From Streptomyces sp. NRRL S-31 (lineage in GTDB: Bacteria; Actinomycetota; Actinomycetes; Streptomycetales; Streptomycetaceae), in assembly GCF_000718775.1 (NCBI RefSeq), contig NZ_JOCB01000011.1:49985-113984 (forward strand): a DNA stretch of 64,000 bases. Reading direction: 5' to 3'. Within the stretch, counting starts at the first letter, position 1; each line of letters begins with the position of its first letter. Below the pieces are notes generated by a model. The model did not search any database. It saw only the letters and a list, made by a program, of their open reading frames with translations, and was not told the origin of the DNA. Shown here piece after piece: positions 62,275 through 64,000 of the stretch. The position numbers and the translations under genes are program-made.

Positions 62275-64000
62275 ATGTTCAACGCACTTCTCCGCCGCCC
62301 GCCCGGGCGGTACACGGAGAAGCAGAAACGAGTCGCCCTCGGCGCCGTGATCGCCCTGTTGATGACGGCGGTCGTGGCGGTCCCCGCGCTCGCGGGACAG
62401 GACGGGGACCCCGCCCCGTCCACGGCGTTCGCCCACCCCGGGGTGATGGAGAGCAGACCCCAACTGGACTTCGTACGAGAGAAGGTGCAGGCGGGGAGCC
62501 AGCCCTGGAAGGGCGCGTTCGACCAGATGATGGCGAGCACCTACGCCTCCCTGTCCCGCCAACCCAGGCCCCGCCAGACGGTGGAGTGCGGCCCGTACTC
62601 CCAGCCCGACAACGGGTGCACCGCCGAGCGGGAGGACGCGATCGCCGCGTACACCGACGCCCTCGCCTGGTACCTCACCCAGGACGAGAAGTACGCCCAG
62701 AAGTCCATCCAGATCATGGACGCCTGGTCGTCGACGATCACCTCCCACACCAACAGCAACGCGCCGCTCCAGACCGGCTGGGCCGGGTCCATGTGGCCGC
62801 GCGCCGCGGAGATCATCCGCTCCACCTACACCGGGTGGCCGCAGGAGGAACGCTTCGCGACCATGCTGCGCGACGTCTACCTGCCCGAGGTCATCAAGGG
62901 CTCGGACAGCAACGGCAACTGGGAACTGAGCATGATGGAGGCCGCGGTCGGCATCTCCGTCTTCCTCGACGACCGCACCAGCTACGACGAGGCGGTGGCC
63001 CGCTATCTGAAGCGCGTCGCCGCCTACGTCTACCTGGACTCCGACGGCTCCCTGCCCAAGGCGGCGACGGGAGGCGTGGCCGAGAAGTCGGCGACGGTCG
63101 GCTACTGGCAGGGCCAGTCCACCTTCACCTCCGGCCTGACCCAGGAGACCTGCCGCGACCTGAAGCACACCGGGTACGGCATCTCCTCGATCTCGCACGT
63201 CGCCGAGACCGCCTGGATCCAGGGCCAGGACCTGTACTCCCAGGTGGGTGAACGCCTGAAGCAGGCACTGGAGTTCCAGTCGAAGTACTCGCTCGGCGCG
63301 GCCGTGCCGTCGTCCATCTGCGGTGGCAGCCTGAAGGACGACCTGGGGCCCGTCACGGAGGTCGGGTACAACGCCCTGCACACCCGGCTGGGCGAGGACC
63401 TGCCCGAGACCGCCAAGCTCACCGAGCGCAACCGCCCCGCGGGGACGAACCACCTGTTCGTCGCGTGGGAGACGCTCACCCACGCCGACAACACGGCCGG
63501 CCCCGGGACCACCCAGCAGTCGTCCGCCACGCCGTCCGCCTCCCCGGTCACGGGCGCGGTGGCCCCGGGCAAGGGCACCATGGGCTTCCCGTCCCGTTAC
63601 GCGGCACCGTACGTGGAGACGTGGGGCTCGCCCGACGAGTTGGAGAAGGCGCGTCAGGCGGGGCTGAAGTACGCCACCCTCGCGTTCGTGCTGGACGGCG
63701 GCGGCTGCAAGGCCACCTTCAACGGCGACACGCCCATCACGGACGAGAAGTGGCAGGTGGCGGTACAGGGTCTGCGTGGTTCCGGCGGTGAGGTGATCGC
63801 GTCGTTCGGCGGGGCCTCCGGCAAGGAACTGGCGCAGGGCTGCGATGCCGTACCCGCGTTGCAGGAGCAGTACGGCGCGGTCGTGGACGCCCTCGGCCTG
63901 TCCCGGCTGGACTTCGACATCGAGGGTGCGGCGCTGGCGGACACGGCGGCGAACCACCGTCGCAACCAGGCGCTGGCGGCGTTGCAGAAGGAGTCGGAGG
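62275..64000 (+). CDS. Secreted alginate-lyase-family protein fused to a GH18 chitinase-like domain (3' end outside window)
   Basis: ATG 62275 starts a frame open to the window end (575 codons visible). A basic N-terminus and hydrophobic 'VALGAVIALLMTAVVAVPALA' form a signal peptide. Residues about 50-400 match the alginate lyase (polysaccharide lyase 5-like, all-helical) family, with 'DALAWYLTQDEKYAQKSI', 'TGWAGSMWPRAAEIIR' and 'NGNWELSMMEAAVGISVFL'. A Ser/Thr/Pro linker (about 405-435) leads to a GH18-like TIM barrel with 'YVETWG', 'SFGGASG' and 'LSRLDFDIEG', the DxDxE catalytic block of chitinases. It is probably an extracellular enzyme attacking a cell-wall or exopolysaccharide. It shows no obvious link to the clusters on its left. 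Confidence 0.85.
   Translation, partial: MFNALLRRPPGRYTEKQKRVALGAVIALLMTAVVAVPALAGQDGDPAPSTAFAHPGVMESRPQLDFVREKVQAGSQPWKGAFDQMMASTYASLSRQPRPRQTVECGPYSQPDNGCTAEREDAIAAYTDALAWYLTQDEKYAQKSIQIMDAWSSTITSHTNSNAPLQTGWAGSMWPRAAEIIRSTYTGWPQEERFATMLRDVYLPEVIKGSDSNGNWELSMMEAAVGISVFLDDRTSYDEAVARYLKRVAAYVYLDSDGSLPKAATGGVAEKSATVGYWQGQSTFTSGLTQETCRDLKHTGYGISSISHVAETAWIQGQDLYSQVGERLKQALEFQSKYSLGAAVPSSICGGSLKDDLGPVTEVGYNALHTRLGEDLPETAKLTERNRPAGTNHLFVAWETLTHADNTAGPGTTQQSSATPSASPVTGAVAPGKGTMGFPSRYAAPYVETWGSPDELEKARQAGLKYATLAFVLDGGGCKATFNGDTPITDEKWQVAVQGLRGSGGEVIASFGGASGKELAQGCDAVPALQEQYGAVVDALGLSRLDFDIEGAALADTAANHRRNQALAALQKESE

Overview
The window is high-GC actinobacterial DNA with strong G/C third-position bias, purine-rich ribosome binding sites, frequent GTG starts, ATGA/GTGA coupling and two TTA codons in accessory genes. 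All of this points to a Streptomyces or a close relative. No rRNA, tRNA, IS element or CRISPR array was recognised.

Region 1 (1-23691) is the 3' part of one enormous gene. At least 7675 residues are in frame, and the start lies before base 1. It carries three tandem plus one C-terminal 'lonely-Cys' domain (caspase/CHAT-like His...Cys), a roughly 3700-residue glycine-rich repetitive middle, five pertussis-toxin/scabin-like ADP-ribosyltransferase (ART) modules, and an HExxHxxGxxD metallopeptidase-like module with a dead duplicate. An SseB-like type VII secretion-associated gene follows 22 bases later. I read this as a giant polymorphic-toxin-like secreted or surface protein.

Region 2 (23999-32343) is a compact, translationally coupled set: HAD phosphatase, GT2 glycosyltransferase, MFS exporter, medium-chain dehydrogenase, (alpha/alpha)6 glycoside hydrolase-like protein, Gfo/Idh/MocA oxidoreductase and a CmcH-like carbamoyltransferase. 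The glycosyltransferase and the exporter each contain a TTA codon (bldA control). It looks like a small pathway for a carbamoylated sugar or cyclitol glycoside that I cannot match to a known product. Two strong hairpins close it.

Region 3 (32344-39000) is a transition zone: an ABC-ATPase gene fragment, a doubtful small ORF, an AnsP-like amino-acid permease, a 49-residue exported peptide gene, a cytochrome P450 and an orphan oligopeptide-binding lipoprotein. The intergenic DNA is unusually repetitive.

Region 4 (39008-58633) is an NRPS/PKS cluster: a divergent C*-A-T NRPS (Gly-like code), C-A-T-TE (Phe code), and A(Val/Ile-like)-T-C-A(Pro)-T-KS-KR-ACP-TE without an AT. GSCFA-domain, SGNH-like and TauD-type dioxygenase genes follow. 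Val-Pro-malonate plus Phe, a TauD enzyme and an extra Gly NRPS match the logic of the detoxin/rimosamide depsipeptide family, so this is probably a rimosamide-type cluster. No pathway regulator or MbtH gene is visible.

Region 5 (58695-64000) holds an Ala/aromatic-rich protein of unknown function (minus strand), a 721-residue protein with a C-terminal ART-like fold, and the 5' part of a secreted alginate-lyase/GH18 fusion that runs off the window.
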